64,000 nucleotides of DNA, taken from the NCBI GenBank assembly GCA_002842035.1, contig PHBP01000002.1, positions 124,001 to 188,000 of the forward strand, written 5' to 3'. Below the pieces are notes generated by a model that saw only the letters and a program-made list of their open reading frames with translations, had not been told where the DNA came from and did not search any database. Within the stretch, counting starts at the first letter, position 1, and each line of letters begins with the position of its first letter. The translations under genes and the position numbers were made by a program. This document shows, one piece after another, positions 17,737 through 27,347 of this stretch. Source of the stretch: Candidatus Cloacimonetes bacterium HGW-Cloacimonetes-2 (GTDB taxonomy: Bacteria; Cloacimonadota; Cloacimonadia; Cloacimonadales; Cloacimonadaceae).

Positions 17737-19344
17737 ATGGAAAAACTGATGCTACTCGGCGATGAAGCCTTGGCACAGGGTGCTCTTGATGCGGGCATTT
17801 CCGGCTTTTATGCTTACCCGGGCACTCCCTCCACTGAGATTATGGAATACGCCCAGCATAGCAAACAAGCAGAGGAAAGCAAGATCCACCGCACCTGGAG
17901 TTCAAACGAAAAGACAGCTATGGAATCTGCTATTGGTATGTCTTATAGCGGCAAGAGAACTATGGTGATGATGAAACACGTAGGTCTGAACGTAGCTGCC
18001 GATCCCTTTATGAACAGCGCTTTCACAGGCGCAAATGGTGGTTTGATCGTAACCGTTGCGGATGATCCTTCGATGCATTCATCCCAGAATGAGCAGGATT
18101 CACGCTTCTACGGTAAATTCGCTATGATCCCGGTACTAGAGCCATCCAACCAACAGGAATGTTATGATATGGCCTTCTGGGGGTTTGAGCTCTCCGAGAA
18201 GTATCACGTCCCTGTAATGATCAGGCTTACGACACGGCTTTCACACTCCCGTGCCGGTGTCAGCAGACGCCAGACCCTCACCCAGAATCCCCTTAACAAA
18301 CCTGAGGATATCAACCAGTTTATGCTGCTTCCCGCCATAGCCAGAAAGAAGTATAAACACCTGATCAGCCTTCAAGCCAAATTCGAGCAGGAAGCTCTCG
18401 ATTCTCCCTTCAATAGCTTCAAGCTGGAAGCTCGTGATTACTCCAAAGGCATCATCACTACTGGCCTCGGTTACAACTACCTGCGCGAAGCCTATAAAGG
18501 CGAAGAGATCCCCTATCCTGTCTATAAGATCAGCCAGTATCCCATTCCCAAGGACATTATTCAAGAGCTTTACAAGAAATGCGAATCCCTGGTAGTCTTT
18601 GAAGAAGGTATGCCTCTGATGGAAGAGCTCTTCAAGGGATATGGACTGGGTATGGAAAAGCCTGTGCATGGAAGATTGGATGGCACAATCCCTCGCGATG
18701 GCGAGCTCAATCCAAACAAAGTGGCTCAAGCTCTCGGTTTGCCTGATACCTATGGCAAAGACATTCCCGAAGTGCTTGCCGGAAGACCGCCTGCTCTCTG
18801 CGTTGGCTGCCCTCACGCTGATAGTTTCCTGGCTCTCAATGAAGCTATGAAAGAATACGGCAAGGGACACGTCTTCAGCGATATCGGTTGCTACACTCTC
18901 GGCTTTATGCCTCCTTACAATTCGATCAATGCTTGTGTCGATATGGGAGCTTCAATCACTATGGCAAAAGGTGCCGCCGATGCAGGCCTCTTCCCCGCTG
19001 TAGCAGTGATTGGTGATTCCACTTTCGCTCATTCCGGGCTCACCGGTATGCTGGATTGCATATTCGACAAGAGCAATGTCGTGATTGTGATCCTGGACAA
19101 TGCTACTACCGGTATGACCGGTGGACAAGATTACACTGCCGCAGGTAAACTGGAAGCCATTTGTGAAGGACTCGGCGTAGAAAAAGAACACATCCGTGTC
19201 TTCGTTCCTTTCAAAAAGGACTTTGATGAGATGGTGCAGATCTACAAAGAAGAGATAGCCTATAATGGCATCTCTGTGATCATCCCGCGCCGCGAATGCG
19301 TCCAGATTCTCAAACGCAAAAACAAGATGGAGATACCGCAATGA
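17737..19344 (+). CDS. iorA: indolepyruvate:ferredoxin oxidoreductase, alpha subunit, lacking the ferredoxin domain
   Basis: The enzyme oxidatively decarboxylates aryl-pyruvates from aromatic amino-acid breakdown to acyl-CoA and reduces ferredoxin. The 535-residue protein has the N-terminal pyrimidine-binding region (GISGFYAYPGTPSTEI), the motif PPALCVGCPHADSF, and the TPP/Mg site (SDIGCYTLG, then GDSTFAHSGLTGMLD and DNATTGMTGGQ). Ordinary IorA continues after the RRECVQILKR phrase with a two-cluster [4Fe-4S] ferredoxin domain; here the protein stops about ten residues later. iorB overlaps by 4 bp, so the shortening is not an assembly break. A GGAG ribosome site precedes the ATG. Confidence 0.93.
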   Translation: MEKLMLLGDEALAQGALDAGISGFYAYPGTPSTEIMEYAQHSKQAEESKIHRTWSSNEKTAMESAIGMSYSGKRTMVMMKHVGLNVAADPFMNSAFTGANGGLIVTVADDPSMHSSQNEQDSRFYGKFAMIPVLEPSNQQECYDMAFWGFELSEKYHVPVMIRLTTRLSHSRAGVSRRQTLTQNPLNKPEDINQFMLLPAIARKKYKHLISLQAKFEQEALDSPFNSFKLEARDYSKGIITTGLGYNYLREAYKGEEIPYPVYKISQYPIPKDIIQELYKKCESLVVFEEGMPLMEELFKGYGLGMEKPVHGRLDGTIPRDGELNPNKVAQALGLPDTYGKDIPEVLAGRPPALCVGCPHADSFLALNEAMKEYGKGHVFSDIGCYTLGFMPPYNSINACVDMGASITMAKGAADAGLFPAVAVIGDSTFAHSGLTGMLDCIFDKSNVVIVILDNATTGMTGGQDYTAAGKLEAICEGLGVEKEHIRVFVPFKKDFDEMVQIYKEEIAYNGISVIIPRRECVQILKRKNKMEIPQ

Positions 19345-19913
19345 AAAAGGATATTATTCTCGCCGGAGTTGGTGGACAGGGTATCCTGACCATCGCTACC
19401 ATCATTGGTGAAGCAGCTCTCAAGCGCGGCTGGCAAATCAAACAAGCCGAAGTACACGGAATGAGTCAACGTGGTGGAGACGTCCAATCCCATCTTAGAT
19501 TGTCTGATAACGAGATCTGGTCTGATCTGATCCCAATGGGTCAAGCTGATATGATCCTTTCTGTAGAGCCTATGGAAGCCTTGCGCTATCTGCCCTATCT
19601 GGCTCCTGATGGCTGGATCATAGCCAATAGCAACCCCTTCGTCAATATTACTAATTACCCCGAGATGGACAAGATCTATGCCGAGATCAAAGCTATTCCA
19701 AACCACCTCCTGCTCGATGCGGACAACATTGCCAAAGAGGTGAAAGCCAGCCGTGCGATGAATATCGTAATGCTGGGCGCAGCGATCAAGCATCTTGGAT
19801 TCTCTGCCGAGGAAATTCAGGCTTCGATCACCGCTATCTTCGCCCGCAAGGGTGATGTAGTCGTAGAATCCAATCTGCGAGCTCTGCAAGCCGGGATCGA
19901 TTTCCAAGCCTGA
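19341..19913 (+). CDS. iorB: indolepyruvate:ferredoxin oxidoreductase, beta subunit
   Basis: This 190-residue gamma/beta-type subunit starts MKKDIILAGVGGQGILTIA, the conserved glycine motif of the 2-oxoacid:acceptor oxidoreductase gamma domain, followed by EVHGMSQRGGDVQSHLRL. The ATG at 19341 overlaps the iorA stop (ATGA); the frame is open 15 codons further upstream but that lies inside iorA. With IorA it forms the peptide-fermentation enzyme that passes electrons to ferredoxin. A strong terminator follows. Confidence 0.95.
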   Translation: MKKDIILAGVGGQGILTIATIIGEAALKRGWQIKQAEVHGMSQRGGDVQSHLRLSDNEIWSDLIPMGQADMILSVEPMEALRYLPYLAPDGWIIANSNPFVNITNYPEMDKIYAEIKAIPNHLLLDADNIAKEVKASRAMNIVMLGAAIKHLGFSAEEIQASITAIFARKGDVVVESNLRALQAGIDFQA

Positions 19914-19932
19914 TAACCATATTAATCCATAG

Positions 19933-19963
19933 CGGATGAGTTGTTCAGCTCATCCGTTTTTTT
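19933..19963 (+). terminator. rho-independent terminator of iorAB
   Basis: CGGATGAG (19933-19940) pairs with CTCATCCG (19949-19956) around an 8-nt loop and is followed by seven T. Confidence 0.93.
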
Positions 19964-20321
19964 ATTGCTTATATTACCTCCTCTTAGGCTTAATCGTTCA
20001 CCGATCCCAGGTATCTCCCACGATTCTCCCACAAAGAGGGAGATATGAGGGAGTGAGCAGGCAGCAATCTATGAGCGAGCTTAAGCAGAGCCTTTGTGAA
20101 CTGCGCTCCTATTGATAGGATGCTTCTACCCTGCTTGTAGCCTGCTTGAATCCTGCTTGAACAAGCAGGATACAGCTACCCTGTATAGACTTAGGATTGT
20201 GAGATTGAATAAGAGGGAACAAAGAGATAAGTCTGGAAGTATGATACAGATATTATAGCATTGCTTTACGATAATATTGTGTATGTACTGGTCGAGGTGT
20301 ATGGCCTTAGTAGCTTGATTA
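19964..20321. other. convergent intergenic region with repeat copy B
   Basis: No gene is seen. Apart from repeat copy B, it contains an 8-bp inverted repeat TATCTCCC / GGGAGATA (about 20010-20046) with a long loop and nothing else recognisable. Confidence 0.55.
20102..20172 (-). repeat. interspersed 11-bp-unit repeat, copy B
   Basis: Units ACCCTGCTTGT, AGCCTGCTTGA and ATCCTGCTTGA follow in register, then ACAAGCAGGAT closes a hairpin head (ATCCTGCTTG / CAAGCAGGAT). On the minus strand it aligns with the copies at 2416, 49460 and 63102, including the GCATCCTAT end. Confidence 0.78.
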
Positions 20322-23300
20322 CTATAGGTTTACTTCTACCCAGACACCAATTCTGAAGATCGTAGTACCATCATCCATCTTTTTATTTGTGGTTACTTCG
20401 AACGAACTGGTGAGTCCACCCCGGATATTGCGGTCAAATTGGTAGGTTGCACCCGGTGTGATAGAGAAGCGGCTGGTATCCCGATCGACCTGGGTGGCAT
20501 CCAGTCCTTTTGTCTCATCATGGTTTTTCTCGTAGGCAAGATTGAGCGAGGAGCTGAGCTCGTTGTTGATATGGATGCGCTTCTTAGTAAATGGTATGGT
20601 AAATCCACGTCCGGCACGGAATGAATAGGAGAAAGAGCCATTGAGGGTTTGCGAATCATTGGTCTTGAGGATATTGTAAGATTCCATATCGGTTGTATTG
20701 AGTGATCTGGAAACAGAGTAACTAAGGTTTACGCTTAGAGCGTTCATCACATTGGTCGTAATACCGATCAATGGGCTAAAGGATGTCGTCAAGGTCTCTT
20801 GCTTAGGCTTGATCCAATCAAGATTTCCTGATTGCCGGACTGTGTATTGGAAAGCAGAATTTAGTCTGCTGCCGCTCACATAGCGTGACATCCCAAACCA
20901 TTGGTCAAATCCCGAGAAAGTTACCGAGAGATCAGGGAAGGTCATCGCAACTGTCTGGTTGCTGGCATCAGAGTATCGCTTGTTTATGGAGTAGGAATAA
21001 GCTACGACACTATCGAAAGCCCTGCCCAGACTCAATCCGGAGGATAGCGAAAGGGTATTGTCATTGGTCGTGGCATCAAGGAAATCCGGAGCCACGGAAT
21101 GTGGCAAACCAATCATAAAGGGGAAGGAAGGTCTGTCTTCTTTCCTGGTAAAGTTCATCGCATAGCTGTTTTGATAGGATAGATTGATATTCTTCAGCAT
21201 ACCGACATACTTCACGATCAGGCCTGGAATATAGGGGCCGATGCTGTCTTGATTGTCTTGTCCGGGGTCAGCCGGGGGTAGCTGATCTTCTGGCTTCATC
21301 TCAGGGAATTGATCAGGATTGCCTTCCATCTCTTTGAGTAGTTCTTCCCTACGGATGCGCTCTTCTTCGAGACGTCTAAGCTCATCCTCCGGCAGGTCTT
21401 TATCCGGCATAGGATCAAGGGAAGGTTCATTAACAGGCTCTTCTGACAGTTCCTCAGGCTTAGTCTCTTCACCGGGACTTGGGTTTTGCTCTGCATCGCG
21501 TCTGGATTCTTCTGCTCTGCGGTTTGCAGTCCGTACTTGGTGGGCTTGTTCCAGTTTTCGTGCCCAGCCGTTCAAGATAGAAGAATTCTGTAAGACCAGA
21601 TTAGTGCGGAAGCCGCGGGTATTGCCTCCATCAAGCTGGAATAAATCTACTACTGCTCCATCGACTGTTTGGGAGTATTTGCGCTGATATTCGGAGTATT
21701 TGGTACTGAGTGTGGCGCTGAAATTGAAGACTCGTGGCAGGTAGGCAGGATTGTATGAAAGCTCCAGATCCTGGACATACTCCGTCTCTTTGCCCAAATT
21801 GACTGTTTTGAAGTAGTTCTTTTGGATCAGATCCCTTTTGGTATTGAGCCTGGCTCGTACGCTGAGATCAGAAAGCAGAGCCCAATTGACGTTGTTATCG
21901 GTAGTAAGAACTCTTGTATCGACGATCTGGGGACGATCGTACCATCCTGGGACGTTTTCCCTGATCTCCCAATTGTAGCTTTCCGGCTGGGTTGAGTTGA
22001 ATGTAAAGCTGTTGTTCCAGGTAGTCGGGAACCAACCAACTCTATATCTACCCAGCAGAGGGATACTTACTTTATCAGACGGGAAACTAAGGTTGTAATT
22101 CAATGTCCCGCGCCAGCTCAGTATGTCATCCTTGGTAGTAGGTGTCTGTCTATATGAATCTTCATATCTGGCGCTGAATGACGTACGGTAGAGAGTGTAT
22201 TCCAAGATCTTGTTACGAGGGGCATTGCGCATACTGAGTGCGATATCCGCAGCATAGATCAAGCTCTCGTTTTGCTCTCTCTCTTTCTCGATCGGATCAG
22301 TAATATTATCTCTCAACAGGTCTGAATTTGCTCTGAATCTTGGGATACCTTTGCTATATGTACGGCTGAGGTTGAGAGGGATATCCAGATTCCACGAAGC
22401 CGGGAAGAGCTTTTGCAGGAAATATTTGTTATTGATATCAAAATTACGCTGACTGGTAAAGGTGTTTGATCTTCCCCGCTGGATATTGGGATTGAAGTTT
22501 TCGCTCTTGTCTTCGTAGTTTATGTCGAGAGTGATGAAATCAGCAATGGCAGTATTGAGAGAGACACGCTTGGCTATACCAATATCCTCATAGGGATCTG
22601 CTACCCTGAGATCATTGAAGTATATAGTACCGGTATAAGGCTTGGGATCGCTGATATCAGTAGGATTCTCCAAACCGAAGAAGATGTCTCTGATATTGGT
22701 AAGAGTGGGTCTGCCTTTGTATGAAATAGTATAAGTACCGTAATTTACAGAGCCCTCCAAAGCTGTCGGATTGATCTCTTTTAATGCAGATATCTCTTGT
22801 AACTCATAGCTATAATTGATCCAGGCATCTTCATCCATCTTGGATTGCCAATCGATCACTGCTACACGCTGATTGATCTGGTAGTAATTCAGCGAATCCG
22901 CGCCTACTCTAAAGATGATATCGAGCGAATCGGGCTTATCGGTGTATAGATCGTGAGCTTCGGGATAGATCCAGAACTGGATCTTGTCATACGAAAGCAA
23001 GCTATAAGGATCGAACAGTCGTTGCCGCAAAAGGCAGTGATTGCCTGGCTGCAGGTTGTTCATACTGAGGGTCAGAGCGGATTCATTGGTCTCGCGACGG
23101 TCTTCTATGTAAACAGTGCCGGGAGGTGGTGTATAATGCATCCGGTTCTTCTGGTTGTTTACGATACCCGAGATATAAGTGGTGTTATAGAGGAACATCT
23201 CGCTTTCAGTAAGAGGAATACCTTGCTGATTGCGGACATAGAAGTCCTGCCATTTGTTACCTACGACTGAGGCATCAGCAATCAGTACCTTGGCAGTCTC

Positions 23301-26300
23301 ATTGGTCTCCAGCCAAATCCTGGCATATGAGATCTTCTTGAGAGTGGGTTGGACACCCGTGGAATAGTTATTCACAATCTGATAATAAGCCGGATCAGTG
23401 ACGGGAATACGATAGACTCTCCAGCCATCGTGATTGATATTTTCAAGATGCAGAGAATCATTGAGAGATACTGCGTATGAGAAATAGCGGTCGAGCTGGC
23501 TAAGAACACCATCACCATTCAGATCTTCAGTATCCAGAATACCGTTGTTTTCAGTACCGTTGATATATGGATAATCACCTGTCTGTGGATCTATCTGATT
23601 TGAAGCAAGATCGTTTGGATCATGACCGGGCTCTCCGTGCCTGATGCCATCCAATCCGGTGTCCTCTTCGAGGGTCAGCACACCGTCGTTGTTCTTATCT
23701 TCTTTATTGATCGTTCCCAGACCACCGAATTCTGTATAATAGTCTTCGTTCAGATCACCCAAATCAATGTGAAGAATAGCATTGGGTGTGGGCTCACCTT
23801 CCCTGGTATCGACTTTGACCATTATCTCTATATATTTCTTTTGAGAGAAGTCAAGCTGGTTGCCGAGATACTTCATAATCCCGCCCCAACTCCAGACAGT
23901 CGAACCCGGCATATCCAGATTGTTAGGGAATACCTTGAGAGCAAGAACTGTCACTGTCTCTTTCTTTTCTCGTTCTGTAAGAGTAGAGGGATCTTCGAGC
24001 TGTTCGCGGCGAATGTTTTTGGGATTATACCATATTGTGCGTCCCTTTGCCAGGGAAGTAGCCCAGGGACGGCTACCAAGGCTCCAAGTACTAATAGTTG
24101 AGCCCAAGGGGTAGGAATCCACGATGGACTCCATATCGTCTATATAAGCACTCTTTTGCTTGCCATCGGGATCACCATAAATGCTGGGAATAGTGTAGGC
24201 AATCTCTCCCGAAAGGGTTACCCGTGACTCTGCATTCGTAGCGATCAATGGCAAAGCATCCAGCCACCTGGTAAGGAACCTTGGCTTGAGATTTATAGTA
24301 CCATCGATATTCGCCATCCACATCTGGATGTTTTCATTACCTATTCTGGGACGCTTGTCATTCACGCTTTCAGAGCGGTAGATCAGTGTTCCACCAAGCT
24401 TGGCATAATCAGTCAAGTTCCAGTCAGCCCGGAAGCCTGCCAATGTCTTGCGAGCAACAGCAAAGGTGCTGCGGTATTCGTAATCTATCTCGATCTTGGC
24501 ATCGGGGTCTTTGCCCTCGGAAGTAAGGAAGGTAATTCTGCCAAAGTCATAATCCACCAAATAATCTATGTTCTCTCGCTGTACACGGGAATTAACCAGT
24601 ACTCTAACGCTCCCTTTGAGGATACCACCTTGTCCCAGCTCGATTGCTTCCCTGCCTATCTTGCCTTTTACAGACATAAAGAACGCAATGTCTTGGTAGT
24701 AGATACTCTCGTTTTCATCCTGATAGACAATCCCATCACCCAGGGGCTTGAAAGGCTCCAGGAAGGGGATAGTTACCAAGCCGGCAGCCAGATTGACTGT
24801 ATTGTCGTCGCCATTGATCAAACCGTCACCGGAACTATCCATCCTTAGATAATCTGTGTAAGTTGCTATAGTACCAGCTGCAAGTGAATCCGGTACGTAG
24901 AAGTTTCTGGTACGATCTACATTCTCCGTGTATATCTGAAGTGTAAAGCCATCATTCTTGATGTTTGTTTTGTTCATATTGTAAACATTACGCATCTGGT
25001 AATGCCATACATTATCGGGATCGTCCGGATTGTATTCCTGATTGCGGCGTCGGATGGGTTTTGCGTGGAGGATACCGCCTTCTATGCCACTATTAGCAGG
25101 AATGGGAGTATTATCCCCTTGTACATAACGAACGGCAAGAGTGCTGCGTCTGTCCAATGCTCTCATTACCTGGATCGTACCGGCGTTGTAATTTGTAACG
25201 AAATCTGTTCCTTCGATCAGTTCTTCATATATTGGAACGTAGAAGTCGTTTTCACTCATATAGATTGGATCACCCTCAGGGAGACCAATGTTATTATTTA
25301 CATTTGCATCATCCAGGTAGAGCTTCACTGAGCCTGGCTTTGGCAGCAACTGGGGATTTTTTATAATCCAGGCTCCGGTAGGATCTGTCTTTACAGCGTT
25401 ATTGACATAACCTTGTGGTACATTAGGTCCCAAATCGTCTTCAGTGTATAGCTCATATAGCTCATAAGGATCATTTATAAAGTACATTGTACGGGCTGCA
25501 TAATCTTTACTGCGGAAGATAGTAGAATCTGCCTGGCTAGTTCCTAGATATGTCTGAGTATTCTTTTGTCCTTCCTCTTTACTTGCAATGACCGAGAGAT
25601 CGAGATTGCCATACTTGAACTTTGAGGTAACTCCAAATAATCCCTGAGAACTGGTCGAATAGCTGATGTATCTTGATCCTGTAAGCGAAAGAGTGATATT
25701 ACCGGCCTCGATAGACTTGACAATCTCATCCTCATCGCCTGTATACTTGATATTGATATTATTCGGATCAAAAATCTGCTCATCCATCTGTGAGTTGTAC
25801 TTCAGGTTTACTGCGATCTTCTCACCTATTGTTCCGCTGAGCCTGAGATTAGTCTCCTGATTCATCTTCATATCAAAGCGAGCGTTATTCTCCGTCTCAT
25901 AGATTGGAACTCTTTTGCGCTTTGTGGAGCTACCCTCCAGGCTGAGTTTCTGAGTACCATCCAAATTGAGCCTGCCTGCTCTGGAGCCCAAGACTCTTTG
26001 CACTGCCCTAGGCATAGCTATTGTTGGTAAATCGATTACAAACTCTCTGATCAGACCGGTTTGTGTAGGTTGCGTAGCCTGAGCTCTAATCTTACCCTGA
26101 GCCAATAGAGATGATCTAAAAATCTTCTTGCGGATATTCTCTGAATATCTATTGAAAGGCATCACCAGATCAGGAACAATAGTTTGCCCTTCTACGGTAA
26201 GGCTGATTCTGATATTATCCTGCTCCCGGTTGTAGGTATCCTTGCGTGTGGGAGCCATACCCTGAATGCTGTAAGCTTGGGTCTTGGTAAAGTTCAAGCC

Positions 26301-26441
26301 CTTATTCAGCTTGTAGATATCGCGTTGGTTATAGACTATAGGAGCATAACCCTCAAGATACATTCTCGGACTATAGACATTTGCTGCCAGAGAGCTGATA
26401 GCTGCCAACAGGTTCAGAACAATCAGTATCTTAATCCGCAT
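20322..26441 (-). CDS. sprA: SprA-type type IX secretion translocon protein
   Basis: At 2039 residues this is a little shorter than Bacteroidota SprA (about 2300-2500), the giant 36-strand outer-membrane barrel through which T9SS cargo leaves. It begins with a signal peptide (MRIKILIVLNLLAAISSLAA), has the SprA phrases MDEQIFDPNNINIKYTG and KQKSAYIDDMESIVDSYPLG, and shows several Ca-binding DxNxDG loops (DKNNDGVLTLEED, DLNGDGVLS) near residues 915-960. A very charged Glu/Pro/Arg-rich insertion lies at ~1627-1735 between barrel strands. It starts 12 bp after coaX. T9SS cargo genes are at 32139 and 45337, so the system is probably active. Confidence 0.9.
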   Translation of the reverse strand: MRIKILIVLNLLAAISSLAANVYSPRMYLEGYAPIVYNQRDIYKLNKGLNFTKTQAYSIQGMAPTRKDTYNREQDNIRISLTVEGQTIVPDLVMPFNRYSENIRKKIFRSSLLAQGKIRAQATQPTQTGLIREFVIDLPTIAMPRAVQRVLGSRAGRLNLDGTQKLSLEGSSTKRKRVPIYETENNARFDMKMNQETNLRLSGTIGEKIAVNLKYNSQMDEQIFDPNNINIKYTGDEDEIVKSIEAGNITLSLTGSRYISYSTSSQGLFGVTSKFKYGNLDLSVIASKEEGQKNTQTYLGTSQADSTIFRSKDYAARTMYFINDPYELYELYTEDDLGPNVPQGYVNNAVKTDPTGAWIIKNPQLLPKPGSVKLYLDDANVNNNIGLPEGDPIYMSENDFYVPIYEELIEGTDFVTNYNAGTIQVMRALDRRSTLAVRYVQGDNTPIPANSGIEGGILHAKPIRRRNQEYNPDDPDNVWHYQMRNVYNMNKTNIKNDGFTLQIYTENVDRTRNFYVPDSLAAGTIATYTDYLRMDSSGDGLINGDDNTVNLAAGLVTIPFLEPFKPLGDGIVYQDENESIYYQDIAFFMSVKGKIGREAIELGQGGILKGSVRVLVNSRVQRENIDYLVDYDFGRITFLTSEGKDPDAKIEIDYEYRSTFAVARKTLAGFRADWNLTDYAKLGGTLIYRSESVNDKRPRIGNENIQMWMANIDGTINLKPRFLTRWLDALPLIATNAESRVTLSGEIAYTIPSIYGDPDGKQKSAYIDDMESIVDSYPLGSTISTWSLGSRPWATSLAKGRTIWYNPKNIRREQLEDPSTLTEREKKETVTVLALKVFPNNLDMPGSTVWSWGGIMKYLGNQLDFSQKKYIEIMVKVDTREGEPTPNAILHIDLGDLNEDYYTEFGGLGTINKEDKNNDGVLTLEEDTGLDGIRHGEPGHDPNDLASNQIDPQTGDYPYINGTENNGILDTEDLNGDGVLSQLDRYFSYAVSLNDSLHLENINHDGWRVYRIPVTDPAYYQIVNNYSTGVQPTLKKISYARIWLETNETAKVLIADASVVGNKWQDFYVRNQQGIPLTESEMFLYNTTYISGIVNNQKNRMHYTPPPGTVYIEDRRETNESALTLSMNNLQPGNHCLLRQRLFDPYSLLSYDKIQFWIYPEAHDLYTDKPDSLDIIFRVGADSLNYYQINQRVAVIDWQSKMDEDAWINYSYELQEISALKEINPTALEGSVNYGTYTISYKGRPTLTNIRDIFFGLENPTDISDPKPYTGTIYFNDLRVADPYEDIGIAKRVSLNTAIADFITLDINYEDKSENFNPNIQRGRSNTFTSQRNFDINNKYFLQKLFPASWNLDIPLNLSRTYSKGIPRFRANSDLLRDNITDPIEKEREQNESLIYAADIALSMRNAPRNKILEYTLYRTSFSARYEDSYRQTPTTKDDILSWRGTLNYNLSFPSDKVSIPLLGRYRVGWFPTTWNNSFTFNSTQPESYNWEIRENVPGWYDRPQIVDTRVLTTDNNVNWALLSDLSVRARLNTKRDLIQKNYFKTVNLGKETEYVQDLELSYNPAYLPRVFNFSATLSTKYSEYQRKYSQTVDGAVVDLFQLDGGNTRGFRTNLVLQNSSILNGWARKLEQAHQVRTANRRAEESRRDAEQNPSPGEETKPEELSEEPVNEPSLDPMPDKDLPEDELRRLEEERIRREELLKEMEGNPDQFPEMKPEDQLPPADPGQDNQDSIGPYIPGLIVKYVGMLKNINLSYQNSYAMNFTRKEDRPSFPFMIGLPHSVAPDFLDATTNDNTLSLSSGLSLGRAFDSVVAYSYSINKRYSDASNQTVAMTFPDLSVTFSGFDQWFGMSRYVSGSRLNSAFQYTVRQSGNLDWIKPKQETLTTSFSPLIGITTNVMNALSVNLSYSVSRSLNTTDMESYNILKTNDSQTLNGSFSYSFRAGRGFTIPFTKKRIHINNELSSSLNLAYEKNHDETKGLDATQVDRDTSRFSITPGATYQFDRNIRGGLTSSFEVTTNKKMDDGTTIFRIGVWVEVNL

Positions 26442-26453
26442 CTGGTGTACTTC

Positions 26454-27245
26454 TTACAATCCTTGTATCTCTCTGTATGCCAGATATAGACCTTCCAGTG
26501 TCAGGTCCTGATCTACGATATCGATAGAATAGACTGCTTCTGCCAGCATAGTGGATAAACCTCCGGTTGCAACAGTCAACAATTGATCAGTATTTGTATG
26601 ATCTTGCTTGATCCTTTGAACAAAAGCATCCAGCATCAGGCAATATGATCCTACTATCCCCGATAGCAGTGCTTCCGAAGTACTTGTGCCTAATAGCTTA
26701 TGCGGGATGCTAAGCTCAATGGGCTTTAATCTTGATGTCCTGGAATAGAGAGATTCAGCTGCGGTAACCATCCCGGGGATGATTGAGACGCCTTCATAGA
26801 ACCCATCAGCTCTTACTAGTTGTATTGTACTAGCAGTACCTAAGTCCAATATGATCAGATCCCGTGAATACTTTTTCCACGCCCCAAAGGCATTGGCAAT
26901 CAGATCAGCTCCTATCGCCAGAGGATCGGTATAAGGAAGTCTCAAGCCCAGCCTGCTCTTGCCGTCCAGAATCAGGTATTCACAATGGAACTTAGTCTCC
27001 AATACCTGAATCCAAACATCGGTAAGCTCTGGGACTACACTAGCGATGATAACGTGCTGGATAATTGAAATATCATCAGGTATTGCATCCTTGATCTGCC
27101 CAAACAAGTCCTCAGGAACCGTCTTAGGATCGGTTCCAATGCGAATCTGCCAAAGCTTATTATCAGCTTTGTACAATGCACAGCTTGTTTTGGTATTTCC
27201 AATATCTGTCACCATTACAGATATCTCTGGCTTATACGGATGCAT
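26454..27245 (-). CDS. coaX: type III pantothenate kinase
   Basis: The 263-residue protein phosphorylates pantothenate, the first step of coenzyme A synthesis. It shows the phosphate-binding DIGNTKTSCALY near the start, LRLPYTDPLAIGADLIANAFGA, and LILDLGTASTIQLV, all CoaX signatures of the acetate-kinase/Hsp70 fold. ATG at 27245 gives the full protein; an internal ATG ten codons in is possible. It lies between era and sprA on the same strand with a ~100-bp gap to era. Confidence 0.94.
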   Translation of the reverse strand: MHPYKPEISVMVTDIGNTKTSCALYKADNKLWQIRIGTDPKTVPEDLFGQIKDAIPDDISIIQHVIIASVVPELTDVWIQVLETKFHCEYLILDGKSRLGLRLPYTDPLAIGADLIANAFGAWKKYSRDLIILDLGTASTIQLVRADGFYEGVSIIPGMVTAAESLYSRTSRLKPIELSIPHKLLGTSTSEALLSGIVGSYCLMLDAFVQRIKQDHTNTDQLLTVATGGLSTMLAEAVYSIDIVDQDLTLEGLYLAYREIQGL

Positions 27246-27347
27246 ATTCCCAACTCAATAATAAGATTATTAAAAAATACAAAAACAAGACCAGAATTCA
27301 CACTCCAAGCGAATCTCCTCGAATAGCCAATTATGTCAATACTTTTC

